A DNA stretch of 7,733 nt. Origin: Campylobacteraceae bacterium (lineage in GTDB: Bacteria; Campylobacterota; Campylobacteria; Campylobacterales; Sulfurospirillaceae). Of this stretch, positions 1 through 6,490 are shown in pieces. Within the stretch, counting starts at the first letter, position 1. Each line of letters begins with the position of its first letter. The notes beneath the pieces are model-generated. The model was not told the origin of the DNA. It worked only from the letters and a program-made list of their open reading frames with translations, and ran no database searches. The translations under genes and the position numbers were made by a program. The stretch covers positions 1-7,733 of the forward strand of contig JAFLKZ010000123.1 of NCBI GenBank assembly GCA_019162915.1, written 5' to 3'.

Positions 1-695
1 GTAGCATAAATATTGTCAATAGTCTCTTTTTCTTCTACTTTATCAACGATTACATCGGCAAAATAAGGAATTTCATCACTTGTGTTTTCAAAAATGGATT
101 CACGAATGAATTCTTTATAAATATCTTTCGATAATTCATTGGTTAAAATTTCTGGATCGTAAAGATAAGGATGTGTCGGCATTTGTCTTGAGATAGTTTC
201 AAGGATATAATCTTTCGATGTTCCTTTTTTGGTTGATGTAGGAATAAGTGCTATAAATTTATCTTGAAATGCACCATATTCAGCAATTTTATCAAATAAC
301 TCAGTTTGTGAAACACTGTCTGTTTTAGTTAATAAAACCATATGTGGTATATTTTTCTTATTTAATGTCAAGAATTCAAGGTAGTTTTTAGTGTTATCGC
401 TAATCGGAGCTAAAAAAAGAATTAAATCACAATCGCCCATTGCCTTCATCGCTTCTTCAAGCATAAATTGATTTAGAAGTCTTTCTTGCTCGTGAATACC
501 AGGGGTGTCTATAAAAATAATTTGTGTATTTTCATGCATCGCAATAATATTTAATCTCTTTCTTGTTGCATTAGCTTTATGCGATACTAAGGCAAGTTTT
601 TCACCAACCAACCAATTTAGAAGCGAGCTTTTACCCGCATTAGGTCTACCAACGACTGCTACATAACCCGCTTTTGTTTCACAATTATTTTTCAT
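1..695 (-). CDS. era: GTPase Era, ribosome assembly factor (partial, C-terminus cut by window edge)
   Basis: Era is a GTPase that binds the 3' end of 16S rRNA through a C-terminal KH domain and assists small-subunit maturation. About 231 N-terminal codons are visible; the family is usually 290-300 residues, so most of the KH domain with its GxxG loop lies outside the window. Reading the reverse strand gives G1 GRPNAGKS at residues 16-23, a G2 threonine in NATRKR near residue 44, G3 DTPGI at 63-67, and G4 as TKTD at 123-126 in place of the usual NKxD. The sequence EIPYFADVIVDK near the visible end matches the linker into the KH domain. The start ATG (693-695) lies 13 bases after the hslU stop with only a weak upstream GAG element, so translation probably depends on coupling to hslU. 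It is the last visible gene of the leftward operon. Family assignment is firm. Confidence 0.95.
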   Translation of the reverse strand, partial: MKNNCETKAGYVAVVGRPNAGKSSLLNWLVGEKLALVSHKANATRKRLNIIAMHENTQIIFIDTPGIHEQERLLNQFMLEEAMKAMGDCDLILFLAPISDNTKNYLEFLTLNKKNIPHMVLLTKTDSVSQTELFDKIAEYGAFQDKFIALIPTSTKKGTSKDYILETISRQMPTHPYLYDPEILTNELSKDIYKEFIRESIFENTSDEIPYFADVIVDKVEEKETIDNIYA

Positions 696-708
696 TTTCT
701 CAACTTTT

Positions 709-2034
709 TTATAAAATATATCTACTGCTATCTTCGCTCTCGACGATAGCATCTAGTTTTTCATGGACTAATTCTTTGGTTACATGTAAAGTTTCATTGG
801 CGTGTTCATCAGCACTATAACTGATATCTTCTAACACTTTTTCAATTACTGTATGTAATCTTCGTGCCCCAATATCTTCTGTTTTTTCATTTGTTATTTG
901 CGCGATTTTAGCAATAGCACGAATGGCCTCATCATCAAAAACTAGTTTGACACCTTCAACTTTTAGGAGTGCTTCATATTGACGAAGTAAAGAATTTTTA
1001 GGTTGCGTTAAAATTTGATATAAAACTTCTTCTGTTAAAGAGCTAAGCTCTACACGAAGAGGAAATCTACCTTGAAGTTCAGGGATTAAGTCACTTGGTT
1101 TACTGACATGGAATGCACCTGCTGAGATAAATAAAATATGGTCTGTTTTAATACTTCCGTATTTTGTATTAACATCACTTCCTTCTACAATTGGCAATAA
1201 ATCTCGCTGAACACCTTCTTTGCTAGGGTCACTTCTATGGGATGCCGATGCGCTTACCGCAATTTTATCAATTTCATCAATAAAGATAATACCACCATTT
1301 TGTGCTCGTTCACGTGCATCTGTCTTTACCGCTTCAAAATCTAAAAGCTTTTCGCTAGCTTCATTTTTCAATGCCTCTTTGGCATCTTTTACTTTCATCT
1401 CTTTTTTAATACTATTTTGCCCAGAACCTAGTATTTTGATGAAAGATTCTTGCATTTTAAGCATTTCGGGGGGAAGGGAAGAGTCATTAGAATCTGAATT
1501 TCCTTGTGAAATTTCTACTTCAATTTTAAGTTCATCTACTTCACCATCACGAAATTTTTGACGCATTTTTTCAAAACTTTTTTCATAATCACTTTTTTTC
1601 TCTTCACTTGCACCTTTTGGAAGGGGAGGAAGGAGTTTTTCGATGATTGTTTTTTCAACATGTGCATCTATGTTTTCTCTGTTTTTTTCTTTATGTTCAG
1701 CTTTGACAAGATTGATTGAAGCCATCATCAGGTCTCTTACCATCGATTCTACATCGCGACCTACGAAACCCACTTCTGTGTATTTGCTCGCTTCTACTTT
1801 TACAAAAGGAAGTCCAAGCATTTTTGCCATACGTCTTGCAATTTCAGTTTTTCCAACACCTGTAGAACCTATCATCAAGATGTTTTTTGGCATCACTTCA
1901 TCTGCCATCTCACCTTCAAGTTTGAGTCTTCTATATCTATTTCTTAGCGCTATTGCAATGGACTTTTTAGCATTAAGCTGACCGATAATATATTCATCTA
2001 AGTAGGCAACTGTCTGTTTTGGTGTTAAATTCAT
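709..2034 (-). CDS. hslU: ATP-dependent protease ATPase subunit HslU (ClpY)
   Basis: HslU is the hexameric AAA+ unfoldase that feeds substrates into the HslV peptidase in the cytoplasm. The 441 residues match the usual length of about 443. Visible elements are the N-terminal TPKQTVAYLDEYIIGQ, Walker A GSTGVGKT (56-63), the pore loop GFVG (89-92; GYVG in E. coli), a charged insertion (I) domain at roughly 110-240, Walker B IIFIDEID (249-256), SAGAFH (304-309), ELQGRFP (319-325) and sensor-2 GARRLH (389-394). The C-terminus SRYIL corresponds to the tail that inserts into HslV and activates it (E. coli SRFIL, from memory). The start ATG overlaps the hslV stop in an ATGA (2031-2034), so the two subunits are translationally coupled. 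Nothing is missing or broken. Confidence 0.98.
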   Translation of the reverse strand: MNLTPKQTVAYLDEYIIGQLNAKKSIAIALRNRYRRLKLEGEMADEVMPKNILMIGSTGVGKTEIARRMAKMLGLPFVKVEASKYTEVGFVGRDVESMVRDLMMASINLVKAEHKEKNRENIDAHVEKTIIEKLLPPLPKGASEEKKSDYEKSFEKMRQKFRDGEVDELKIEVEISQGNSDSNDSSLPPEMLKMQESFIKILGSGQNSIKKEMKVKDAKEALKNEASEKLLDFEAVKTDARERAQNGGIIFIDEIDKIAVSASASHRSDPSKEGVQRDLLPIVEGSDVNTKYGSIKTDHILFISAGAFHVSKPSDLIPELQGRFPLRVELSSLTEEVLYQILTQPKNSLLRQYEALLKVEGVKLVFDDEAIRAIAKIAQITNEKTEDIGARRLHTVIEKVLEDISYSADEHANETLHVTKELVHEKLDAIVESEDSSRYIL

Positions 2035-2576
2035 GCGATCTCACTCTCTAGTACAAAAGTTTTAATATGATCATTCGTGTAGATACAAAGTTCACTGGCT
2101 ATTTTTAAACTCTCTTTCACAAGCGTTTCTTCATCAAGATTTGCATGTCTATCCAGTGCCCTTGCTGCTGAAATCGCAAAATTTCCACCACTTCCAATGG
2201 CAGCGATTCTGCCATCTTCTGGTTCTACAACATCACCAGTTCCACTTAAAATATAGATATGATCACAATCCAAAACAATCATCATCGCTTCAAGTCGTCT
2301 CAGCATTTTATCTTTTCGCCACTCTTTTGAAAATTCAATAACTGATTTATATAAGTCACCTTTTTTATGTTCTAAAATACCCTCAAACATATCAAACAGA
2401 TTAAACGCATCTGCGGTACTTCCTGCAAATCCTGCTAAAATCTTTCCATTATAAAGCTTTCTTATTTTGGTTGCATTGTTTTTTAAAACAGTATTTCCAA
2501 ACGTGACTTGACCGTCGCCACCGATGACAGCGCGATTTTTACCTTTACAGGCAAGGATGGTTGTTGCTTCAAACAT
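2031..2576 (-). CDS. hslV: ATP-dependent protease peptidase subunit HslV (ClpQ)
   Basis: HslV is the proteasome-beta-like threonine peptidase of the HslVU complex, a double hexameric ring. The 181 residues are close to the family norm (about 175-180). The N-terminus reads MFEATTIL, so the catalytic threonine is residue 5 behind a four-residue leader, not directly after Met as in E. coli. Numbered from that Thr, the partner residues are in place: Asp17 in GGDGQ (residue 21), Lys33 (residue 37) and the GSGG serine (residue 129). GFAGSTADAF and LCIYTND are also family hallmarks. No alternative start codon lies between Met1 and Thr5, so the leader must be removed by processing. The start sits 6 bases after the rplI stop and the gene overlaps hslU by 4 bases. 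Confidence 0.97.
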   Translation of the reverse strand: MFEATTILACKGKNRAVIGGDGQVTFGNTVLKNNATKIRKLYNGKILAGFAGSTADAFNLFDMFEGILEHKKGDLYKSVIEFSKEWRKDKMLRRLEAMMIVLDCDHIYILSGTGDVVEPEDGRIAAIGSGGNFAISAARALDRHANLDEETLVKESLKIASELCIYTNDHIKTFVLESEIA

Positions 2577-2582
2577 CTCTAA

Positions 2583-3029
2583 TTACTCTCCAATGATTAT
2601 AAGTGACAAATTAGCATGGATACCATGTCCTAATTTTATCGTGATATCAAAATTTCCCGTCATTTTGATAGCATGTTCTATTTCAACCGTTTTTTTATCT
2701 ACTTCTAATTGATATTGTTCTTTCAATTCATGGGCTATTTCATCTTTTGTTACGGCTCCAAAAAGACTTCCATTAGCCCCTAATTTTCTTTTAACAGTTA
2801 ATTTAAGTGTTCCTAGTTTTTTCTCTATTTCTTTAAGATTTTCCATCTCTTGAGCGTCAGCTTCAGCTTTTTTGCGCTGTGCGGATTCATACTTTTTCAT
2901 CACTTCATTAGTGGCAACCAGTGCAAATCCTTTGCCAATTAAAAAGTTTTGACCATAACCATCTTTGACTTCTTTAATTTCACCTTTTTTGCCTAAATCT
3001 TTGACATCTTTAATCAATAAAACTTTCAT
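2583..3029 (-). CDS. rplI: 50S ribosomal protein L9
   Basis: L9 binds 23S rRNA at the base of the L1 stalk and reaches across the small subunit of the neighbouring ribosome; it helps frame maintenance. The 148 residues match the family (about 147-150). The N-terminal rRNA-binding domain is visible as MKVLLIKDVKDLGKKGEIKEV followed by DGYGQNFLIGKGFA. It leads into a long charged connecting helix (about residues 40-75) and the C-terminal domain with GSLFGAVTKDEIA. A clear AAGGA Shine-Dalgarno lies about 6 bases before the ATG, inside the 11-base gap after the rhodanese gene, the best ribosome-binding site in the leftward operon after argG. That fits a need for high expression of a ribosomal protein. 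Confidence 0.98.
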   Translation of the reverse strand: MKVLLIKDVKDLGKKGEIKEVKDGYGQNFLIGKGFALVATNEVMKKYESAQRKKAEADAQEMENLKEIEKKLGTLKLTVKRKLGANGSLFGAVTKDEIAHELKEQYQLEVDKKTVEIEHAIKMTGNFDITIKLGHGIHANLSLIIIGE

Positions 3030-3040
3030 CGTTTTCCTTT

Positions 3041-3460
3041 TTACTTCATGTTTTTTGGGAGTGGTGCATTTTTCAACTTTTCACCACCAAAATCTATAAT
3101 TCCTCTACTTAAATGTGCGATATTCGTAAAGCCCATTCTTCGAAGTATTTGTAACATCTGGGCAGTACGATTACCACTTCTGCAATAAAAAATTAAAAAA
3201 TTCTCTTTCAATTTTTGAAGCTGATTCATACACGTATGAATATTTGAAGTTGGTAATAGTAAATCCGTTCCTTTGATAGAAATAGTTGAATATTCTATTA
3301 TTTCTCGTATATCAATGAGTGTGAAATGAACTTTGTTTTTTTCTCTACAATCGAGTAAAAAGCGTAGTTCTTGTGCACTTATCTCTGCACTTTGAGTAAC
3401 GTTTTTTATTAAACTTGTCATTTTTTCTTCCGCCCCATCATCTATAGATTCATCATTCAT
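3041..3460 (-). CDS. single-domain rhodanese-like protein
   Basis: This is a small (139 aa) cytoplasmic rhodanese-fold protein with no signal peptide or membrane segment. The fold is supported by LIDIREIIEYSTISIKG (about 48-64), corresponding to the family's DxRxxxEY..GHI segment, by the active-site loop CRSGNR (93-98) with Cys93 after the strand FLIFY, and by LSRGIIDF (about 117-124) in place of the usual LxGGixxW. The intact cysteine and six-residue loop suggest active persulfide (sulfur) transfer; the donor and acceptor are unknown. The start given lies 3 bases after the argG stop but has a poor ribosome-binding site. Met14 (ATG at 3419-3421) is preceded by a better purine-rich GGCGGAAG and could be the true start, leaving out an acidic 13-residue leader. 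It is co-transcribed with argG and rplI, which does not reveal its role. Confidence 0.87.
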   Translation of the reverse strand: MNDESIDDGAEEKMTSLIKNVTQSAEISAQELRFLLDCREKNKVHFTLIDIREIIEYSTISIKGTDLLLPTSNIHTCMNQLQKLKENFLIFYCRSGNRTAQMLQILRRMGFTNIAHLSRGIIDFGGEKLKNAPLPKNMK

Positions 3461-3463
3461 TTT

Positions 3464-4693
3464 CTATTGCTTGCCCTGATTTTTTCTATTTTTACCACTG
3501 ATAATAAAACGAAGCGCATTAAGTTTGATAAAACCTTCTGCATCTTTTTGGTTATAAACTTGGTCTTCTTCAAAGGTACAAAATGCTTCATTGAAAAGAT
3601 TATTGGTTTTAGAATCTCGTCCTAAAACAGAAACGTTACCTTTGTAAAGTTTGATTTTTACCCAACCATTAACATTTTCTTGCGATTTATCAATGGCAGC
3701 TTGCATCATTTCACGCTCAGGTGAAAACCAAAAACCATTGTAAATTGTTTTAGCATAACGAGGCATCAATTCATCTTTAAAGTGTGCCGCTTCTCTATCT
3801 AAAGTGATACTCTCAATAGCTCTATGTGCTCTTAGCATTATAGTACCGCCTGGAGTTTCGTAACAACCTCTACTTTTCATACCTACAAAACGATTTTCAA
3901 CGATATCTGTTCTACCAATGCCGTGTTTGCAACCAATCTCATTAAGCTTGGTAAGCATCATCGCAGGAGATAGTCTTTCTCCGTTTAATGCTACTGGATC
4001 ACCTTTTTCATAGGTAATTTCTAATGTTTCAGCTTTATCTGGTGCATTTTCTGGACTTACTGTCCATCTCCACATATCTTCTTCTGGTTCCATGGCAGGA
4101 TTTTCCAATACTAAACCCTCATAAGAAATATGAAGTAGATTTGCATCCATAGAATAAGGAGATTTACCTGGCTTTTTATCAATGCTAATATTATGTTTTG
4201 CAGCATAGGCTAATAATTTTTCGCGTGAGTTTAAGTCCCACTCTCTCCATGGTGCTATGATAGTTAAATCTGAATTGATGCTAAGATATCCCATCTCAAA
4301 ACGTACTTGGTCATTTCCTTTTCCAGTTGCGCCATGACTTACGCCATCTGCTCCAACTAAAGCTGCAATTTCTGCTTGACGTTTAGCGATCAAAGGTCTA
4401 GCAATTGAGGTACCTAAAAGATACTCACCTTCATAAATTGCATTTGCTCTAAACATAGGGAATACATAGTCTTTCACAAATTCTTCTTTTAAATCTTCAA
4501 TAAAAATATTTTCAGGTTTGATGCCTAAAGAGATGGCTTTTTTACGTGCAGGTTCTAATTCTTCACCTTGACCGATGTCAGCTGTAAAAGTAACCACTTC
4601 ACAATGGTATTCATCTTGAAGCCATTTTAAAATAATACTTGTATCCAGTCCACCAGAGTATGCCAAAACAACTTTTTTAACACTTTTTTTCAT
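3464..4693 (-). CDS. argG: argininosuccinate synthase
   Basis: ArgG condenses citrulline and aspartate with ATP cleavage to AMP and pyrophosphate to form argininosuccinate, the penultimate step of arginine synthesis; it works as a cytoplasmic tetramer. The 409 residues match the type-1 family (about 400-410). The N-terminal nucleotide-binding PP-loop is AYSGGLDTS (11-19), followed by TADIGQGEE (37-45), the substrate-binding GATGKGNDQVRFE (121-133), and APWREWDL and SPYSMDANLLHISYEG further on. ENRFVGMKSRGCYETPGG marks the C-terminal synthetase domain. The ATG at 4691-4693 has an AAGGA Shine-Dalgarno about 9 bases upstream. It is the first gene of the leftward operon, transcribed out of the divergent gap at 4694-4833. 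The short Lys/Asn/Gln-rich tail looks unremarkable. Confidence 0.98.
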   Translation of the reverse strand: MKKSVKKVVLAYSGGLDTSIILKWLQDEYHCEVVTFTADIGQGEELEPARKKAISLGIKPENIFIEDLKEEFVKDYVFPMFRANAIYEGEYLLGTSIARPLIAKRQAEIAALVGADGVSHGATGKGNDQVRFEMGYLSINSDLTIIAPWREWDLNSREKLLAYAAKHNISIDKKPGKSPYSMDANLLHISYEGLVLENPAMEPEEDMWRWTVSPENAPDKAETLEITYEKGDPVALNGERLSPAMMLTKLNEIGCKHGIGRTDIVENRFVGMKSRGCYETPGGTIMLRAHRAIESITLDREAAHFKDELMPRYAKTIYNGFWFSPEREMMQAAIDKSQENVNGWVKIKLYKGNVSVLGRDSKTNNLFNEAFCTFEEDQVYNQKDAEGFIKLNALRFIISGKNRKNQGKQ

Positions 4694-4715
4694 GGGTAAA
4701 TTTCCTTGTATGTGT

Positions 4716-4749
4716 ATATAATGTCGTGATGTTATCGAAAGTTTGTAAA
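4716..4749 (-). promoter_or_regulatory. candidate promoter of the argG operon
   Basis: On the minus strand the AT-rich ACATTATATAC segment (about 4714-4724) offers overlapping -10-like hexamers (CATTAT, TTATAT), each with four of six consensus bases. A TTTACA (4744-4749) resembles a -35 but sits 20-22 bases away, which is long. Campylobacterota sigma-70 promoters often lack a -35, so a -10 alone may be enough. A start near 4709-4711 would give a leader of only about 16 bases. This is the best candidate seen, not a firm call. Confidence 0.35.
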
Positions 4750-4762
4750 AATTTTGCTTATG

Positions 4763-4774
4763 CTTACATGTAAG
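4763..4774. repeat. perfect 12-bp palindrome, possible operator
   Basis: CTTACATGTAAG is an exact inverted repeat with no spacer, placed between the two divergent promoter candidates: about 35 bases upstream of the rightward -10 and about 40 upstream of the leftward one. That is a plausible spot for a dimeric regulator acting on both operons. It does not match the ArgR box. A 12-bp palindrome can occur by chance in several kilobases of AT-rich DNA, so function is inferred only from position. Confidence 0.3.
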
Positions 4775-4798
4775 TCTTAAAAAGAGAGTTTAAATATT

Positions 4799-4811
4799 CT
4801 TTTGCTAGAAT
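4799..4811 (+). promoter_or_regulatory. extended -10 sigma-70 promoter for the S4-protein/trpD/tsaE/lptB/rpoN operon
   Basis: The sequence CTTTTGCTAGAAT contains an extended -10: TG one base before TAGAAT (4806-4811), five of six matches to TATAAT, after a T-rich stretch. This is the usual form of vegetative promoters in Campylobacterota, where the -35 is poorly conserved. Transcription would start near 4818, giving a leader of about 15 bases with the AGAGGA ribosome-binding site at 4822-4827. Confidence 0.7.
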
Positions 4812-4833
4812 AGACACAAATAGAGGAAAAACT

Positions 4834-5079
4834 ATGAGAGTAGATAAATTTTTAAATAGTGTGAATATCACAAAAAGACGCGCTATATCAGAAGATATGT
4901 GTAAAAATGGCGTTGTGAGCATCAATGGAAAGGTTGTCAAACCAGCCAAAGATGTGAAGCTTGGTGATATCATCCAAATCAATTATCTAGAAAAAATTGT
5001 TCAGTATGAAGTTTTGCAAATTCCTACTACTAAGACAATCTCAAAAAGTCAACAAAATGAGTATGTGAGGGAATTTTAA
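4834..5079 (+). CDS. small S4-domain RNA-binding protein, RqcP/Hsp15-like
   Basis: This 81-residue protein consists almost entirely of one S4 RNA-binding domain: MRVDKFLNSVNITKRR at the N-terminus, a helix, then GVVSINGKVVKPAKDVKLGD, with a short polar tail. Its length and opening closely resemble Bacillus RqcP (formerly YabO), which begins MRLDKFL and has the KRR at the same positions; RqcP works with RqcH to add alanine tails to stalled nascent chains on 50S subunits. Hsp15 (HslR), which binds 50S carrying peptidyl-tRNA, is the other relative but is usually longer. Arg2 and Arg16 of RqcP align here. ATG at 4834 follows AGAGGA by 6 bases, the strongest ribosome-binding site in the window. 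It is the first gene of the rightward operon, and its stop overlaps the trpD start by one base (TAATG). RNA binding is well supported; the RqcP role is inferred from similarity. Confidence 0.9.
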   Translation: MRVDKFLNSVNITKRRAISEDMCKNGVVSINGKVVKPAKDVKLGDIIQINYLEKIVQYEVLQIPTTKTISKSQQNEYVREF

Positions 5080-6062
5080 TGAATTATGCAGAGGCTTATG
5101 AAAGATTTGATGCACTTTTTAAAAATGCTTTAAGCACTGAAGATGCCACTAAATTGCTTGTAGAACTTTATGAGCGAGGTGAGAGTTTTGAAGAAATTGC
5201 TGCTGCTGCAAAAGTAATGAGAGAGCATAGCGTCAAACTTGATTTAGAATCTTCTTTACAAGAAAAAATTGTCGACATTGTGGGAACGGGTGGAGATAAG
5301 AGTGGCACATTTAATATATCTACAACTGTTTCTATTATCTTAGCATCGTTAGGATGCAAGGTAGCGAAACATGGTAGTGGTTCAGCCACTAGTAAATCAG
5401 GTAGTGCGGATGTTTTAAATAGTTTAGGACTCAATTTATCCTTGAGTGTTGATAAGCAAATTAAAATGTTACAAGAGTGCGGTTTTGTTTTTATGTTTGC
5501 GATGAACCATCATCCGTGTATGAAACACATTATGCCTATTCGTAGAAGTTTATCACATCGAACCATTTTTAATATCTTAGGTCCATTGGCAAATCCTGCT
5601 AATGCTCAAAAGCAGATGATTGGTGTATTTAATATAGATTATATAGAACGTTTTAGCCAAGCTTTAAATACTTTGGGTACCAAACGAAGCATGGTTGTTA
5701 GCTCACTTGATGGACTTGATGAAGTCAGTATTTGTGGGATTAGTCGTTATACTTTGATTGACAATGGCACAATGAGTGATGGTGAAATTAATCCTCAAGA
5801 TTATGGCTTGAAAATTTCTTCCTTAGAAAGTATTAAAGGTGGAGAGAGTGTTTTAAATGCACAAATCACGAGAGATATTTTGCTTGGTGATGAAAAAGGG
5901 GCAAAGCTAGATATTGTTTTACTTAATGGTGGGGCTGCTTTGTTTGTGGATGGAAAAGCAAGGGACATTCAAGAGGGTATTGAGATGATGAGAGAAGCTA
6001 TCGAATCGAGAAAAGCGTGGGACAAACTGAGTGAAATTATTCGGGTTTCATATACGATATGA
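5079..6062 (+). CDS. trpD: anthranilate phosphoribosyltransferase (TrpD family)
   Basis: TrpD transfers the phosphoribosyl group of PRPP to anthranilate, the second committed step of tryptophan synthesis. The 327 residues match the stand-alone enzyme (about 330-345), with no fused TrpG glutaminase domain. An N-terminal helical domain (about 1-60) precedes the PRPP-binding VGTGGD (68-73), NISTT (79-83), KHG (97-99) and SKSGSADVL (105-113). The dimer-type helix follows, then HRTIFNILGPLANP (160-173), DGLDEVS (211-217; Mg-PRPP site) and LNGGAALFV near the C-terminus. Oddities: the usual KHGN reads KHGS (Ser100), and the FAP before the HP pair reads FAM. The Asn of KHGN contacts anthranilate in known structures, so activity may be altered, although the rest of the site is intact. 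No other trp gene is in the window. The gene overlaps the S4 gene by one base and tsaE by four. Confidence 0.87.
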   Translation: MNYAEAYERFDALFKNALSTEDATKLLVELYERGESFEEIAAAAKVMREHSVKLDLESSLQEKIVDIVGTGGDKSGTFNISTTVSIILASLGCKVAKHGSGSATSKSGSADVLNSLGLNLSLSVDKQIKMLQECGFVFMFAMNHHPCMKHIMPIRRSLSHRTIFNILGPLANPANAQKQMIGVFNIDYIERFSQALNTLGTKRSMVVSSLDGLDEVSICGISRYTLIDNGTMSDGEINPQDYGLKISSLESIKGGESVLNAQITRDILLGDEKGAKLDIVLLNGGAALFVDGKARDIQEGIEMMREAIESRKAWDKLSEIIRVSYTI

Positions 6063-6490
6063 AAAAGGCATATACCAAAGTTTCTGATTTAAAACATCTT
6101 CCAAATCTTGCAAAAGAAGTCTTAGCAGATGTTGGACATTCAGGAATAATTTTACTCAGAGGTAATCTTGCCAGTGGCAAAACATCTTTTGTAAAAGCAT
6201 TTGCTGAGGCTTTGGGGATAAAAGAAGATATTTTTTCACCAACATTTTCTATTTTACATGAATATGGAGAGGGACTTTTTCATTACGACATTTATCAATG
6301 TGGCAGTGATGGATTTCTCAAAAATGGCTTAAATGAAAAATTAGACGAAGAAGGTTACCATTTGATAGAATGGGGTGATGAAGTGTTTGAAGCGATATTA
6401 AAACGCTTTGGTATAAACTTTAGCACGATTGATATAGAAATAGAAAATTTAAAACGTATATATAAGGTTCAAATTGATGCATACGCTTAA
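6059..6490 (+). CDS. tsaE: tRNA threonylcarbamoyladenosine biosynthesis ATPase TsaE
   Basis: TsaE is the small ATPase that binds TsaD-TsaB and is required for cycling of the complex that makes N6-threonylcarbamoyladenosine at A37 of ANN-decoding tRNAs. The 143 residues fit the family (about 140-155). Visible motifs are Walker A GNLASGKT (35-42; commonly GDLGAGKT, so Asn and Ala-Ser replace Asp and Gly-Ala while GxxxxGKT is kept), SPTFSILHEY (60-69), the HYDIY strand (75-79; HFDLYR in relatives) and LIEWGDE (102-108). The start ATG overlaps the trpD stop in an ATGA (6059-6062) and the 3' end runs 14 bases into lptB, so it is translated as a coupled middle gene. TsaD and TsaB are not in the window. 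Confidence 0.95.
   Translation: MKKAYTKVSDLKHLPNLAKEVLADVGHSGIILLRGNLASGKTSFVKAFAEALGIKEDIFSPTFSILHEYGEGLFHYDIYQCGSDGFLKNGLNEKLDEEGYHLIEWGDEVFEAILKRFGINFSTIDIEIENLKRIYKVQIDAYA

Larger units (their letters stand above)
4694..4833. promoter_or_regulatory. divergent intergenic regulatory region between argG and the S4-protein gene
   Basis: This 140-bp stretch is the only sizeable non-coding DNA in the window and must carry the start signals for both operons. It is very AT-rich. It contains a convincing extended -10 for the rightward operon, a weaker candidate -10 for the leftward operon, ribosome-binding sites at both ends (AAGGA on the minus strand near 4703-4707, AGAGGA on the plus strand at 4822-4827), and a perfect 12-bp palindrome at 4763-4774. 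No terminator hairpin, tRNA or credible small ORF is seen in it. Confidence 0.8.

Noticed and set aside
1468..1473. Run of six G on the plus strand in hslU (C6 in the gene)
   Set aside because: Campylobacter phase-variable tracts are usually eight or more G; six is too short, and hslU is not a typical contingency gene.
1220..1561. Open frame on the plus strand inside hslU
   Set aside because: It is antisense to the well-conserved HslU I-domain and Walker B region; its translation is Ser/Ile/Phe-rich with no recognisable domain.
4795..4812. TATTC-N8-GAATA inverted repeat near the rightward promoter, considered as an ArgR box
   Set aside because: The half-sites are in the opposite order to the ArgR consensus (TGAAT...ATTCA) and they overlap the -10, which explains the GAAT.
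4764..4982. Minus-strand open frame overlapping the S4 gene and the divergent gap
   Set aside because: It lies antisense to a recognisable S4 domain; the hydrophobic look is the usual product of reading AT-rich coding DNA backwards.
6474..6476. TTG as the start of lptB
   Set aside because: An ATG follows immediately in frame at 6477 with acceptable spacing to the AAGG, so the ATG is the simpler choice.
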